The notes beneath the pieces are model-generated. The model searched no databases. It had not been told where the DNA came from and saw only the letters and a program-made list of their open reading frames with translations. Shown here in pieces: positions 9,866-20,924 of a stretch of DNA of 64,000 bases. Source of the stretch: Hysterangium stoloniferum (taxonomy: Eukaryota; Basidiomycota; Agaricomycetes; Hysterangiales; Hysterangiaceae); the NCBI GenBank assembly GCA_015178975.1, contig WHVD01000052.1, positions 62,001 through 126,000 on the forward strand, read 5' to 3'. Every line of letters begins with the position of its first letter. Within the stretch, counting starts at the first letter, position 1. The translations under genes and the position numbers were made by a program.

Positions 9866-10679
9866 GTTGGAAGGGTATGAGAATTGTAAATCTGAGACAA
9901 GTTGGAAGTTGGGTTAGAAATTAAGTTGAAGAATTGTCAGAACTGACCATTGTATTTTTATGACAGTTGTGACAAGTTTGAAGAGGCATGCTTTATGAGC
10001 TCTTGGAGAATTCAGGGACTCCTCCCCAAGTGTCATGTATTTTTAATGTTTTTTTCTACTCCCCCCAACCCCCCCCCAAAACGAAATTGCCAACAAAGGG
10101 TCCTTAAACGCACCCACACCATTATGATAAAACCGCACCACATTCTCTTGATTTATCTTGAAATTATGCAATTTATTTTGTATTTTTAACTTATAAACTG
10201 AGCAAGCTATGGAAACTCTACCTTTTATTCTTTTTTAACTATAAATATTCAAACTGACCACCTTAGCACCTATTACATGATGCATGGGAATATTCTTCAC
10301 AACAAGTGACCATTGTGTATGTTCAAGTTATTTGGAGGGGCAAGACAAATCTACCAAAAATTTATTCTGAACATTGAAAGCTTAATCTCTGTGATCACAT
10401 CCCCTTTCTGCTGAGTCATCAACGAGCAAATAGAAATCCACCATGGTACCCATTGGTGCAGATGGTCCACTACATGTTCACACACTTCCTTGGAGTAATG
10501 GTTGCTACATAGCCAATGCTAATCATGTCACTACTCTCCTGGCAGTGAATTGTATAGAAGGGTAGTTGACAGCAATCTCCATCCCAGAGGCAGGCTGACA
10601 TGCATGGTGCATTGACTTCTTGAGGATTTGAGAGTGTGAATGAAGGAGGTGACTTAGGTAAAGGGTTGTTTTGTTGAAC
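9866..10679. other. No recognised gene
   Basis: Unassigned sequence with a C-rich stretch near 10,060-10,080. No ORF above 80 codons and no repeat relationship to the rest of the window that I can see. Confidence 0.4.
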
Positions 10680-12290
10680 ATCTCACACAGGGCCTTTAAT
10701 CATAAACCTCACTTCTTGATTGGTAGCCCTTTGTTTTCCTTTAGAGTTCTCATTTTTCCAGGCTGTGTTAGCTTCCATGTCAGCACTGGGTGAGTCAATG
10801 TGCACTGGTTTGGGAAAGGTAGAGGGGATAGGACTTCCCAAGGCCATGCAGGGGAGAAGGGAGGTCTGGGTGATCAAGTCAGGTGTGGTAGTGAGGGCCT
10901 AGGCACCAGGATACTTTCTTAGGGCAATGACAGGCATTTGCAGAAGAACAATACAGGGGTTAGAACAGGGTGGTTCAGTATGAGGGAAGATGGAGGCACA
11001 GAGGAACACAATGAGGAAGTAGATAGAAGGGCAGTTGGTTTAAGTGGTAATGAGGGTTGGTTGACAACCTCTCCAGACCTGACAGAAGGCTGCAACTTTC
11101 TTTGTTGGTAGGGCTCACTTGGAAAGAAGTGAATCTGTGTTTAGAGCAGGAACCCTTCATAACAGTCCTCCCCCAAGTATTTAAGCTCATGCATGGTCTT
11201 TCCTTGTTACTCTCATCTCAGTCAGATGAAGAATATGCTGACCCCACGTGATATGTCTTTCTCCAGGGCCATGCCTATGGATAGGTCATGGAGGCAATTA
11301 ATTTCTGTCCCCTCACATTAGATTGATCTCTGCTAGTTTAATTTCTCCTACAAAGTTCCAAATTGAGGAAGGCAGTTCCCTCTTTTTTTTTCTTGTTCTT
11401 GCTACTGACCACTCTGTGTGAGAGGGATGGTGAAATATATTCCGAAATATAGTCTGGACGAGCCCATACTATATTTCATTATTATTTCTATTTTCTCTCT
11501 ATTTTATTATACGCATATATTTAGTTCAATGACCTATGCATTTGGTACATGGACTCTTGTGGTCACATACATGCCAGACCTATGTATTCTAGCGCTGGTA
11601 GTTAGAACTCAGACACTTTTTACCCTGTAACCACGACTTACCCAGACACCCACTTAGTGTCCTGTAAGTTGTGATTGGGGTATCGTCTCGACCGTCACAG
11701 ATGAGCTTTAGCTACCAGTTCAATCATAGTTTTGAACTATACTAGTCAAAACTCGAACCGTTATCTCAATCCACCTGGACTATATCCATGCTACTCTGTT
11801 TATTCGACTCTCTTGTTATTTCCTTAAACACTTGAGTAGTCACTCATAATTGAACTCCAAAGTCAATTTTCTTTATTTCATCTTAGCTATCTATTCTACT
11901 TAGGATAGCTAATCCTCTTAACCGTATTGAACTACATAGTCAATACATCATTGTGTCGTACCTAAACGGTCGATATTCTTCATATATAGAATGGTTAGAA
12001 CTTCCACCACTCTTCACACTCTGATACATGGAATCCCATTGTCACTAGAATCAGTCTCCATGAAGTCAATCCACTTCCCTCCCTCTGGTGGAGTGATGGG
12101 GGTGGGATTTGTTGTCCCCTCCTTCTTCCTAATTGACCTTCTCTCCTCCTTAGACAATACCCCGTCCTTAGAACCCAACCTGCTTTGTCCTTCATATTTT
12201 GATTTTCTCCTTTTCTTTATCACCTTTGCTTCCTTCACTGAGTGGCTTCCTCTTAGGTATGAGAGTAGGGAAGGGAAGTTCTGTTAGAGT
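10680..12290 (-). pseudogene. Gag-like retroelement remnant, split by a solo LTR
   Basis: Minus-strand frames at 12,290-12,019 (Lys/Arg-rich, then TPPEGGKWIDFMETD) and at 11,190-10,680 (including M-E-A-N-T...K-G-K-Q-R-A-T-N-Q) look like the low-complexity N-terminal part of a retroelement gag. The KGKxRAxNQ block also appears in element E near 31,785. No zinc knuckle or catalytic domain is visible, and frames are broken. Function is an inference from that one shared block. Confidence 0.35.
11417..12018 (+). repeat. Solo LTR, family E, with TSD
   Basis: 602 bp, TGTGAGAGG...CTCTTCACA, flanked by perfect CTCTG duplications (11,412-11,416 and 12,019-12,023). Matches the LTRs of element E (29,539-30,282 and 32,682-33,276). 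Contains the family hairpin at 11,630-11,680 and a TATATAGA block 35 bp from the end. Confidence 0.9.
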
Positions 12291-13835
12291 ATGATATTAC
12301 AGCTTTATGATGTTCTATGTTACTCCCTATACTTTTCTGATATTGGTAGTATTTTTCCTAGCACAGTAGGTGCAGTAGGGAGTGAATAACCTATTTAGGC
12401 AACTCTGTAAGTTCCTGGGAACCAAGGCACTTGGAATGAGTGCCCAGTGCATCATCACACCTGTGGGGCTGTGGGAAAGTGACCTTAGAGCTTGCTTTCA
12501 TGTCATCCCTCACAGTGTTCTGGGTGATCTTGTTAAAAGTGCAGAAAATGAAGACTGGGAATTAAAAGGGCTTCTGCATATATAGCAAGGGTGTTACCAC
12601 TAAACCACCTGACCCTGGATGCTAGCATTACACACATCAGCTACATATTGAGCTGTTTCAACAAATTCTTGGGGAGATCCTAGTTACCCTTGATACCACC
12701 CTATTGTCCTGTTGATGTTGGCTGTGCTGTCAGTTGAGAAGGTCCAGAGTTTGATTAGTAGTTCTCAATGTTTTCTGTATGAGACAAGGTGGCCCAACTA
12801 ACCAGAGTGCTGCTATCTCAGGGACAGTTGGATATCAAACTAGATGGTCTTGGGACATGGCCATGATTTGGTCTTCCTTGGATCAATGAGCAGAAAGAGT
12901 TTTACCTGTTGATGACAGGGTCAGTGTATATTAGTTCTACCTAAATACATTCACTGAAGCATGACTTGTCAATGCTGAAAAATCAAATTAGAATAATACT
13001 AGCCCACAGGGCATAAGTTAACTCCTAGACCACTCAACTGATTGAACTTCGAGTTTGACTCAGGCTGGTCCACATGAGTGTTTCTTGATATATTGGCCTT
13101 GATTTGGGAAGAGTCTTTGGGTATTGATAGATCTTCCTCTTGGGTTAGAGACCGGATTTTTGAGGCATCTTCATACCTGTTGTCATTGTAATTACTTAAA
13201 GACTTAAACAAAAGAAGTTTTTATTCATAGGGAGAGAGTGGTCCAGCCCAGACCACCACTATGAAGAGTCACATAAATTACCCCTCTATGTATGAAGAGT
13301 ATTGACTATTTAAGTACAATACTGACTATAGAGAGAAAAGAGGGATTGAGGTGAGTTATAGTGAGCTGCAGTAAAGAGCAACTGTATAGTTACTTGAAGA
13401 TTAAGCTCATAGGAAATCATGCTAGGGAATTGACTTTAATAGTTTAATCCCTAGCAGATCAAACTTAGAAATTAAGGAGGTTTGCTAACAGTAGAAAATG
13501 CCTAAGAGAAGTGTGAAGAGATGTTGGAGTTGATGAGTGGGTTTGATTTAAGAAAAGTCGAGCTTCAATTATTGAAGTATGAAGATAGAGAGTATTTTAA
13601 AGTGAGATCACACATTAAGTTTCCCTAAGCAGCTGGGATGATCCCTGAACCTCAACTTGCACTGCTTTGGAAATTGGGGTTAAGGGGTAAAAGTCACTGC
13701 TATAGTGCCTAGTGTACCCACAAGTATACATGGCACTTCAAACTAGCTATAGAGTAAGTTATTGAAATAAGTATATCAAATATCCCCAGGAAAAGAGGTG
13801 TGAAGAATAGGAAAGTGTAAACCTACTCCCTCACA
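12291..13835. other. No recognised gene
   Basis: About 1.5 kb with no ORF above 70 codons on either strand, no repeats shared with the rest of the window, and no structural RNA I can recognise. Probably heavily decayed transposon sequence. Confidence 0.4.
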
Positions 13836-15165
13836 CTGAGGAACTTGCTTCCTACAAGGCCATGGGAATATACAAGTTGATTCTCACTCATGTGGTTGTA
13901 AAATATGCAAGGGTCAACCTGTCTTTTTTATTAAATGGGATAAATGAGGCAAGGCAACCTGCTAGAAACACACATGGAGCTTGGAGAATATTGGTACATA
14001 TTGCTACAGCACTGGGATGGGAGGTACAGAAAGTCAACATTGAGACAGCAATTCTTTATTAGTATACTTCCCAAAGGTGAGACACAATACATGAACAACC
14101 AGCTGGTTTTGAAGAGCCTGGCAAGGTGGATTGGATATGTATATTGTTGTGCAGTATATATAGGATGGAACAGTGTGGAAATATCTGGAAGAACCCAATG
14201 AATGAAGAAAAGAGATCTTGGAGCTTTACAAGACTTGGTTGTGAATGCTGCATCTATTATTGCAAAACTTCCACTTGGACTGTAAAGTGGCCATGCATGT
14301 CAATGACATCCTCTCCATTAATGTTCCCCCACAGGTAATAAGGACTTTAAGAAGCATACACACAAGGTCGGCACTATGTCTGATCTCAGGATGGTCCATT
14401 GTATAGTCAGTATTGTGTGGGACTGCCCCAATAAATCTGCCTATTTGTCCCAGATTGCCTGTATCAATGAAATAATTGCCAATTTGGTCAGACAAATTCT
14501 TCTAGCATATCTACACCCTCAGACCAAAGCTTTAAGCTTCAATGCAGCAATAACACAACATTTTCCAAACTTGAGCTGGATACATTATTGGCACTCCACT
14601 ACAGGTCTTTGGTGGGTTGTCTACTTTATCCCCCAATCTCAACTTGTCCCAATATTTCCTATTCCATTCAACAACATTGAATATATTGATGACTATTCCA
14701 CATCCCATTGGTATGCTGTGATTTGTGTCATTTGTTATCTGAAGGGCACTCAAGAATTCTGCTTGCACCAAGGTAGTACCAATGCTATAAACTTACTAGG
14801 GTACACTGACTCTGGCTGGGCCAATTGTCATGGCACTTGTCCCAGTATTGACAGTAATGCCTCCACCCTGGGCTTCAGCATTATCTCTTGGACATCTAAA
14901 GAACAAAAATGGTTGCAACATCTTCTTGTGAGGCTAAATACATAGCGGCATTCAAAGCCACCAAGGAGCTTTGCATGCCATTTATAGGCATCCAGTTCCT
15001 TCCCTTGGCCAACATATGACTCCTCTTTGTGAGAACAATGCAACCATTGATCTCTCCAAACAATCCCTCTTACACTCCCAAGTGAAGCATATTGACATCA
15101 AATACTATTTCCTCTGGAGGTGTGTCTTGGCAAGTGACTTTACCTTTTTCAAGAATCTAAGATTG
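13836..15165 (+). pseudogene. pol: Ty1/copia reverse transcriptase-RNase H pseudogene
   Basis: Translation starts EELASYKAMGIYKLI (13,836), the entry to the copia RT, and runs in shifting frames. Visible blocks: ALGWEVQKVNIETAIL (first RT Asp region), PGKVDWICILLCSIY, a decayed HVDD motif near 14,295, YRSLVG-like and P-D-I region near 14,600, WYAVICVICYLKGT near 14,710, then RNase H blocks LLGYTDSGWANC near 14,795 and SWTSKEQK near 14,890, and VKHIDIKY near 15,085. At least five frameshifts or stops. Integrase and gag are absent upstream. Dead copy. Confidence 0.8.
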
Positions 15166-15166
15166 A

Positions 15167-15900
15167 GGGACCATCAACATGCCTAGAATACTTAGGCATC
15201 CAACTTGATTCCATGGCCATGGAAGCTTTTCTACCTGCAGGTAAACTGGTGTGTATCTGTCAAACCTTCTCATCAAATGGCAGCCAAGGCACATTGCACC
15301 CTCCACGAGTTGCAAGAATTAACCAGTTTCCTTCAATTCCGCTCACAGATCATCCCTTTCTCCAAAGCCTTCATGTACTCACTGTTTGATTCTCCACATC
15401 ATTTACTTCCCCCTTTTGCTTGCCACTGTCTTACTCACCCTGCATGTCGGGACATTACATGGTGGGCTACTTATGTCCCCAGTTGGAATGGAATCCATTT
15501 CAACTCCCCTTCCTGACCTACCTTGCACACCTTCACTGATGCAAGTGGTAAAAATGGTGCGGGTAGAGTCTTTGGCAATCAATGGTGTTCTTGTCAGATT
15601 CCTCATCATTATTCAGGAGCTGACATTTTCAAGTTAAAGAGTTATATACCATCATTCATGCTATTTTATGCTGGGGTCCTCATTTCCGGGGCCATTGTGC
15701 AATCTTTTATACTGACAGTCAAAATGTACATTCTGTTTCCATTGCTGATGCCGCCTCTCACTTTCAATTCACTCTTATGTTCTCCATCGCCCCCAATCTT
15801 AACCTCAAGGCTTCCCCCAAGGTTCTTTCACTCAAGTCAACCTGCAGTTCTAGTGAGGTTCACCCCATTGTTTCTGTTGTCTCATAACAGCATCGGGTCC
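15167..15900 (+). pseudogene. DIRS-type (tyrosine-recombinase retroelement) RT thumb and RNase H remnant
   Basis: Begins abruptly with CLEYLGIQLDSMAMEA (15,180), then a CTLHELQELTSFLQF block and RDITWWATYVPSWNGIH near 15,450, followed in the next frame by TDASGKNGAG (15,536) and KELYTIIHAILCWG (15,640), with YTDSQNVHS near 15,710. This order matches the RT C-terminus and RNase H of fungal DIRS-like elements as I know them. Frameshifts at about 15,515 and 15,635. No tyrosine recombinase is recognisable downstream. Confidence 0.55.
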
Positions 15901-15990
15901 TGATGGCCACATTCACAGACCGCTTCTCCCAGTCCTCCAGCCATTCTAAGCTCAGCCCTGCTTGCCCCACACCTGCTGATGCCTGTCTAT

Positions 15991-16540
15991 CACCTGTGGT
16001 CACAGTCAGTTTCTGCTTTAGACCACAACATGATGTTGTTCACCAGACCAGAGTGAGATAAAGATAGATCTGACAAATCCATTTGTCCAAGTGCTCTAGT
16101 GATCATGTTGAAATCTGCTAGCCTGGGAATCACAGTATGAGGACTCTCTACTATTGGAGCATAGCCACTTAAGAGTAGAGCGGGTAGATACTAAGCCAGT
16201 GATATTGCTAGGCTTTCAGATGAGGGATCTACTCCTCATCTGAACTATCTATATACTAGTATACATGGTCTATGCACTGGTCTGTGCACAATGGCATGCT
16301 ATGGATCTAGTGAACTCTAACTAAATATATCAATCACATGTGTGAACCGGCTGGAACCTATACAGTCACAAGACGAGATATGAGATTACGATTAATCACG
16401 TTATCATATTCTAACAGATCATAGGTCTCCCTCAATGTCACTTTTGTGTGACCATCTCCCATTATTGTTCTCTGGTCACCTGTGGTCGCAGCCAGCACTT
16501 TAGACCACAACATGATGTTATTCACCAGAGTGAGATAAAG
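15991..16540. repeat. Pair of direct repeats (15,991-16,065 and 16,476-16,540)
   Basis: Both copies read CACCTGTGGTC..., then TTTAGACCACAACATGATGTT and GAGTGAGATAAAG. They flank the solo LTR at 16,106-16,416. They could be ends of a further element whose borders I cannot fix. Confidence 0.55.
16106..16416 (+). repeat. Solo LTR (copia-like) with TSD
   Basis: 311 bp, TGTTGAAAT...TTCTAACA, flanked by perfect GATCA duplications (16,101-16,105 and 16,417-16,421). No internal region of this family is present in the window. Confidence 0.75.
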
Positions 16541-17603
16541 AATTGATATTGAGACTGAGGTGAGTTGGCCTAATTAAAGCAACACTAATATGCATTTACT
16601 GTATACCAGTTATACATTTAGGTACATTAAATATATAGTCTATTATATTGATATCTTGTCTGAGTTATACTTTTAGCAACATTTCTAACAATATGGGCCC
16701 TTGCTACGTGTCTGGTTGGGCATATTAGTACAAACACCTGGGAAGGTTTTCTACAACTATCCAGAAAAGGAAAGGTATAGATTAATTCATGCGGTCACAG
16801 AAAGTACAAGCCATCACCATCAACATAGAAACTGACGCTTGATCTGGACATAAACCAAACTTGGCCTGACTTGCAGGTCTTCCAAGGCAGTACTGTGATG
16901 ATTCGCAGTGATAAAATTATTGCAACCACGTTGATGAGTTCCTTGTATTTATAAGTGCTGATTTGGACTCCAAGTTCGTTACCATTGAGTTGTCTACTTG
17001 CATGGCCAAGTAGTAGAAGAGTAGGTTACTGTACCCCCCGGGTTCTTTGGCTGTGAAAGCCTATGCCTACAGAGAGTAGTAGTGTTCACGGTCCAAAAAT
17101 AAAGCAGAGTTTGTATATAAGTTGGTTCACTTGACTCTAATTATCCTTAATACACTGACCAATTGCCTTAGACCCAAAAATCACAACAGCTCCAACAATG
17201 CAAATGATTGTAAATATGCGCAGGATCTCCGGGATTATCAGTGATAAAATGATCATCCTATCCTGTGAATTTTGAGAAATTGGATTCGATATAGAGCAGT
17301 GCAGATGTCACACGATCTAAGACTAAGCACACTGCAATTTGCAACCAAGTAGAATGACACGGGCACGATGAGGGGTAAAACTTGAAACCACTTGAATTAT
17401 TCACCTGGGCGGCGCATGGACAATTACAAGATAGAGGGTAGTAGCAGACTATCTCATGATCACCAAGTTAACAATACGATTGCCTAAAATATGACTGAAA
17501 ATGTTTGAGACTTACATGCTCTAGTGATCACATTGTTAGAGGTGTCAGACACATGAGGGGTGGAACCCACACTAACAATGAAGCCAAACCCGAAGGTGAG
17601 GAG
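16541..17603. other. No recognised gene; possible copia primer-binding site at 16,693
   Basis: A run ending CTAACA (16,687-16,692) is followed by ATATGGGCCC, resembling the half-tRNA primer site at 2943. This may be an LTR/leader junction, but I cannot find the LTR start or a gag. The rest (to 17,603) is unusually CpG-containing for this window and has no ORF of note. Confidence 0.3.
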
Positions 17604-17735
17604 TGTTGGAATATTGCAAGCCATTGAGAGTGCTCATAGTCTGACCACACTCAGCTATTTAGTACTGTACAGTAGCTTAGTCATCACATGTATTTTGATA
17701 GGGACTTTGTCATCCCCTCACCCACATGAAATCCT
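17604..17735 (+). repeat. Diverged relative of the 120-bp copia LTR
   Basis: Shares TATTGCAAGCC, CTCAGCTATTT and TACAGTAGCTTAGTCAT in order with the LTR at 2823-2942. The 3' end is unclear. Confidence 0.5.
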
Positions 17736-18486
17736 GTTGCATATTCTTACAAGGAGTACTTTGGAGAAAAACATCCTTGAGAGGTGGAGTTGGAGAGGAT
17801 ATCATCTGAGGGTTGGTTTATACTCTAGGTGCAGAAGGAGTCCTCCTTATATATACAAAAATAGCATATAAAAGGGGTAATTCCTGTCTTATGATAGTAG
17901 GTGTGGGCATTGTGATTGAAATGAAGATCACATGGTTGGTGTAAGGTACAAGGCACCCAGGCACCACTACCTTTTACCTTTACTCGTAAGTCCGATAATT
18001 TACCATTCAGGTAAAGTATCGGAGTTCTCATCAACTCCATGTGCTACAATCAGGTTTCACCTCAAACACTTCCTCCATATAAGTAAAGTAGCAGTAGGCA
18101 TTTTTGGTAGCTTTAGAGCCAAAAGGGTTCTTCATCAGCACTTCCCATGCTCTAAGGGCAGAGGCATTTTTGGCAGTGTGGGGGGATTTTTGGTGATGCA
18201 GGAGCATTTTTGTGGGCACAGGAGCAATTTGGGCAACACAGGAGCCTTTTTTACATGAAGTTCCCCAGAAATTACAACAAGGTGTGTTGGAATTAGGCTT
18301 ATGTGTACCCATGAAAAGGGTTACAGAGCCCCATTTCCATTATTGTGTGTCCCTATTGGGAGATCTGGTCTATTGTTCTCTTTGTTCTCGTCATGTTCCA
18401 TCACACGGTATTGTATAACCACATAACCCATGTTTGTTACTTTTGTTCTCCCCAACTTACAGCTGTTCCGAGTACATAGTGTGGAG
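17736..18486. other. No recognised gene; short imperfect repeats at 18,120-18,255
   Basis: Repeated GGAGCATTTTTG-type units resemble, in reverse complement, the AAAATACTCCTG minisatellite at 5650-5935. ORFs here follow the repeat periodicity. Confidence 0.45.
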
Positions 18487-19041
18487 TTCAAAAATCAATT
18501 TGGATCCCAAAAAATAAATTGCCATATAACTCCATAACACTGGAGAGACCCCAAGTTTTTTGGAGTTGAAAAACCTTCTGAAAAGCCTACTATTAGAAAA
18601 TCTGAGAAAACATTATCAGTCAGAGTTTCTTGATATGAATTTTCAAGGTTTTCAGATATGATTTCCCACTTTGGAAAATCCTACTAAAACTTAAATTTTT
18701 TAAACAATTTCTCTGTTTAAAGAATTCTTAGAACAGTTGGCCAAATATTAGGATTTTTGGAAGGTTTTCAAATTCCCAAAACATTGGGGTGCCTTGAGTG
18801 TAACAGGGTGGAAGTAATATATGATAATTTGTAATTGCCATATATATATAGGGCAAGTTATTCCCATACTCAGAATTTCTTATTTCCTGCTATTTAACAT
18901 TTGGACCTCCATGAAAGAATTGAATCAGCTCCCCTGCCACAACTGGACATTTTTTTGGTTTGAAACTCAGGGAGAATAATATGATATATGATATGTAAAA
19001 TTATAAACAAGAATAAATGCTTATACAGCACAGAATGTAGG

Positions 19042-19838
19042 TGTTAGGATACATACAGGGTGGGTCTCCAGAGAAACCTGCAGAATATCCGGTAGGACTT
19101 GGCTTCAGCTTATAGGCTGCACCCTCGCTAGATCGTGTTGTCCAATTTCAGACAGGTGGATGGGAATCCCAGGGAGTCTGGGTGGGGGTCGTGGTCGAGA
19201 GGTCATAGGTCAGAGGTCGTGGGTCGTGAGTTGAGATTAGTGAGAGAGATAGATGCGCCGGAGCCCATGGGCTCCGACTAGTGCGAGCGGTGTAATTCAA
19301 GTAGGGTTTTAGAGTGGAAAATATATTAGATTACTGGGGGGAATCTAAGCTGATTTTCTGACTGGATTGTATGTACAACATCTGCCAGTTTAAATAGACC
19401 GTGGAGTAAATGTCATACCCAATCCAGTAATAATGAAATGAAATGAGCAAAACATAAAACAGGAATAGTAAACACCAAATTGGTTTTAGGAACGGGACAG
19501 AACAGAGCAAGTCCAAATAGTGACAAATCATAAACCATAACAGGAAATGGAGCGGGAGGGGAGTCCAAATCGTGACAGGTCATTTGACTAAAATGGGAAT
19601 GGGGCTCTGTTAGAGAGGTGGTGGGTTTTACTGAGCAGGGTCCAGTGACTGACATGCGGGACGAGGTTGGAGATAGACAGAGACGGAGTCCAGTGGGTTT
19701 TCCGGTGACTGAAACACAATGTAACGAAGACGAATGTAGACAAGGCTGACGTAAGGAGTCCGGTGGGAATTCTGGTCAACTGATGATGGGTGCGTATAAG
19801 TTAGTCCCCAGAGTCCGGTGGAATTTCCGGTCGTAACA
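19042..19838 (-). repeat. Solo LTR, family A, with TSD
   Basis: 797 bp in minus orientation (TGTTAGG...CGTAACA as read on +). Perfect GTAGG duplications at 19,037-19,041 and 19,839-19,843. Retains the TATA and self-priming blocks near 19,360-19,400 and the two-stem hairpin near 19,090-19,145. Confidence 0.92.
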
Positions 19839-19855
19839 GTAGGGAACAGCCACAC

Positions 19856-20597
19856 TGTTACAACCGTGTCACAACCCAACGGTCCCTGAGGTTATTGCTG
19901 CCTGTCGACATTTCAAGTTATCAATCAAGTCATCGCATTGGAAACCATCAGTTGCCTGATGCTGACATATGCTTTCATGGCGATCAAACACCGTTTACAC
20001 CCCCATCAAAACATACTCGTACTATCTGGTTATACTCTGATACATCCCTTTTTATTATGATGATCCATTCTACTCTATGTGTCACGTATGCCCATATATA
20101 CTTGTAACCCTTGGACTATTTCCTTTTCTCGTAATTCTGCTCTCAGTTAATCATGGCCTCCAAACTTATTGTAACCTTCCCGTTCCTAGTCAAATTTATT
20201 TGTCAAATAATGTTTCCACTCTTCCCTTAGTTCATATATTCTAGATGCCAATAACTTGTATATGAACCCACTGTAGTTGTAGTTACTAGGCAATCAGAAT
20301 ATCAACTCAGAACATCCACTTACATCTCCATTAAATTTACATTAAGTATCCCACTCTCTGCCTTTGCATGCACTCGCCCACTCTCAGACCCTGACCCCCT
20401 TGACCCAACACTCGACTTATCCTTTGGTCCTGATCAGCAACTCACCGTGAGGAACTCATTAGGACTAGTCTTTGCCCATCTGAAATTTAAGGACACCTGA
20501 CGGTTATTCATGAGGGTGCAGCACATAAGCTGAAGCCAAGTCCTTCCGATTGGTCCCCATCGGCCTACTGACATTAGTCAGTTTTCAGTTCTTAACA
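19856..20597 (+). repeat. Solo LTR, family B, with TSD
   Basis: 742 bp, TGTTACAACC...GTTCTTAACA. Perfect CACAC duplications at 19,851-19,855 and 20,598-20,602. Second copy at 50,039-50,762 (-). Hairpin stem AAGGAC (20,489-20,494) with GTCCTT (20,540-20,545). Confidence 0.92.
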
Positions 20598-20924
20598 CAC
20601 ACCTTCATTAATGCAGCATACAAGTGTGGCCATTCCCTACATTCAATGCTGTATAAGCATCCAGTCTTGTTTAGGCTTTGATATATTATATATCATATTA
20701 TTCTCCATGAGTTTCAAACCAAAAAAGTGTGCAATTGTGGTGAGGGAGCTGATTCTTCCACAGAGGTCCAAATGTTAAATAACAGGAAATAAGAAATTCT
20801 GAGTATAGGAATAACTTGTCCCATATACCATATATGGTGAATCATATCTTGCTTCCTCCCCATCATGGAGTTACATGGCAATTTAGTTTTGGGACCCAAA
20901 ATGGAATTTTTATTGATTTTTGAA

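Larger units (their letters stand above)
18487..20924. mobile_element. Large palindromic (foldback) element, interrupted at its tip by two solo LTRs
   Basis: The sequence 18,487-19,041 is inverted at 20,603-20,924 (TTCAAAAATCAA at the outer left, TTGATTTTTGAA at the outer right; inner arms meet at GAATGTAGGGA and TCCCTACATTC). Removing the two LTRs and one copy of each duplicated target leaves a 20-odd-nt loop between CCACAC and GTGTGG. The left arm has roughly 280 extra bases (18,541-18,820). No coding capacity; class unknown. Confidence 0.7.
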
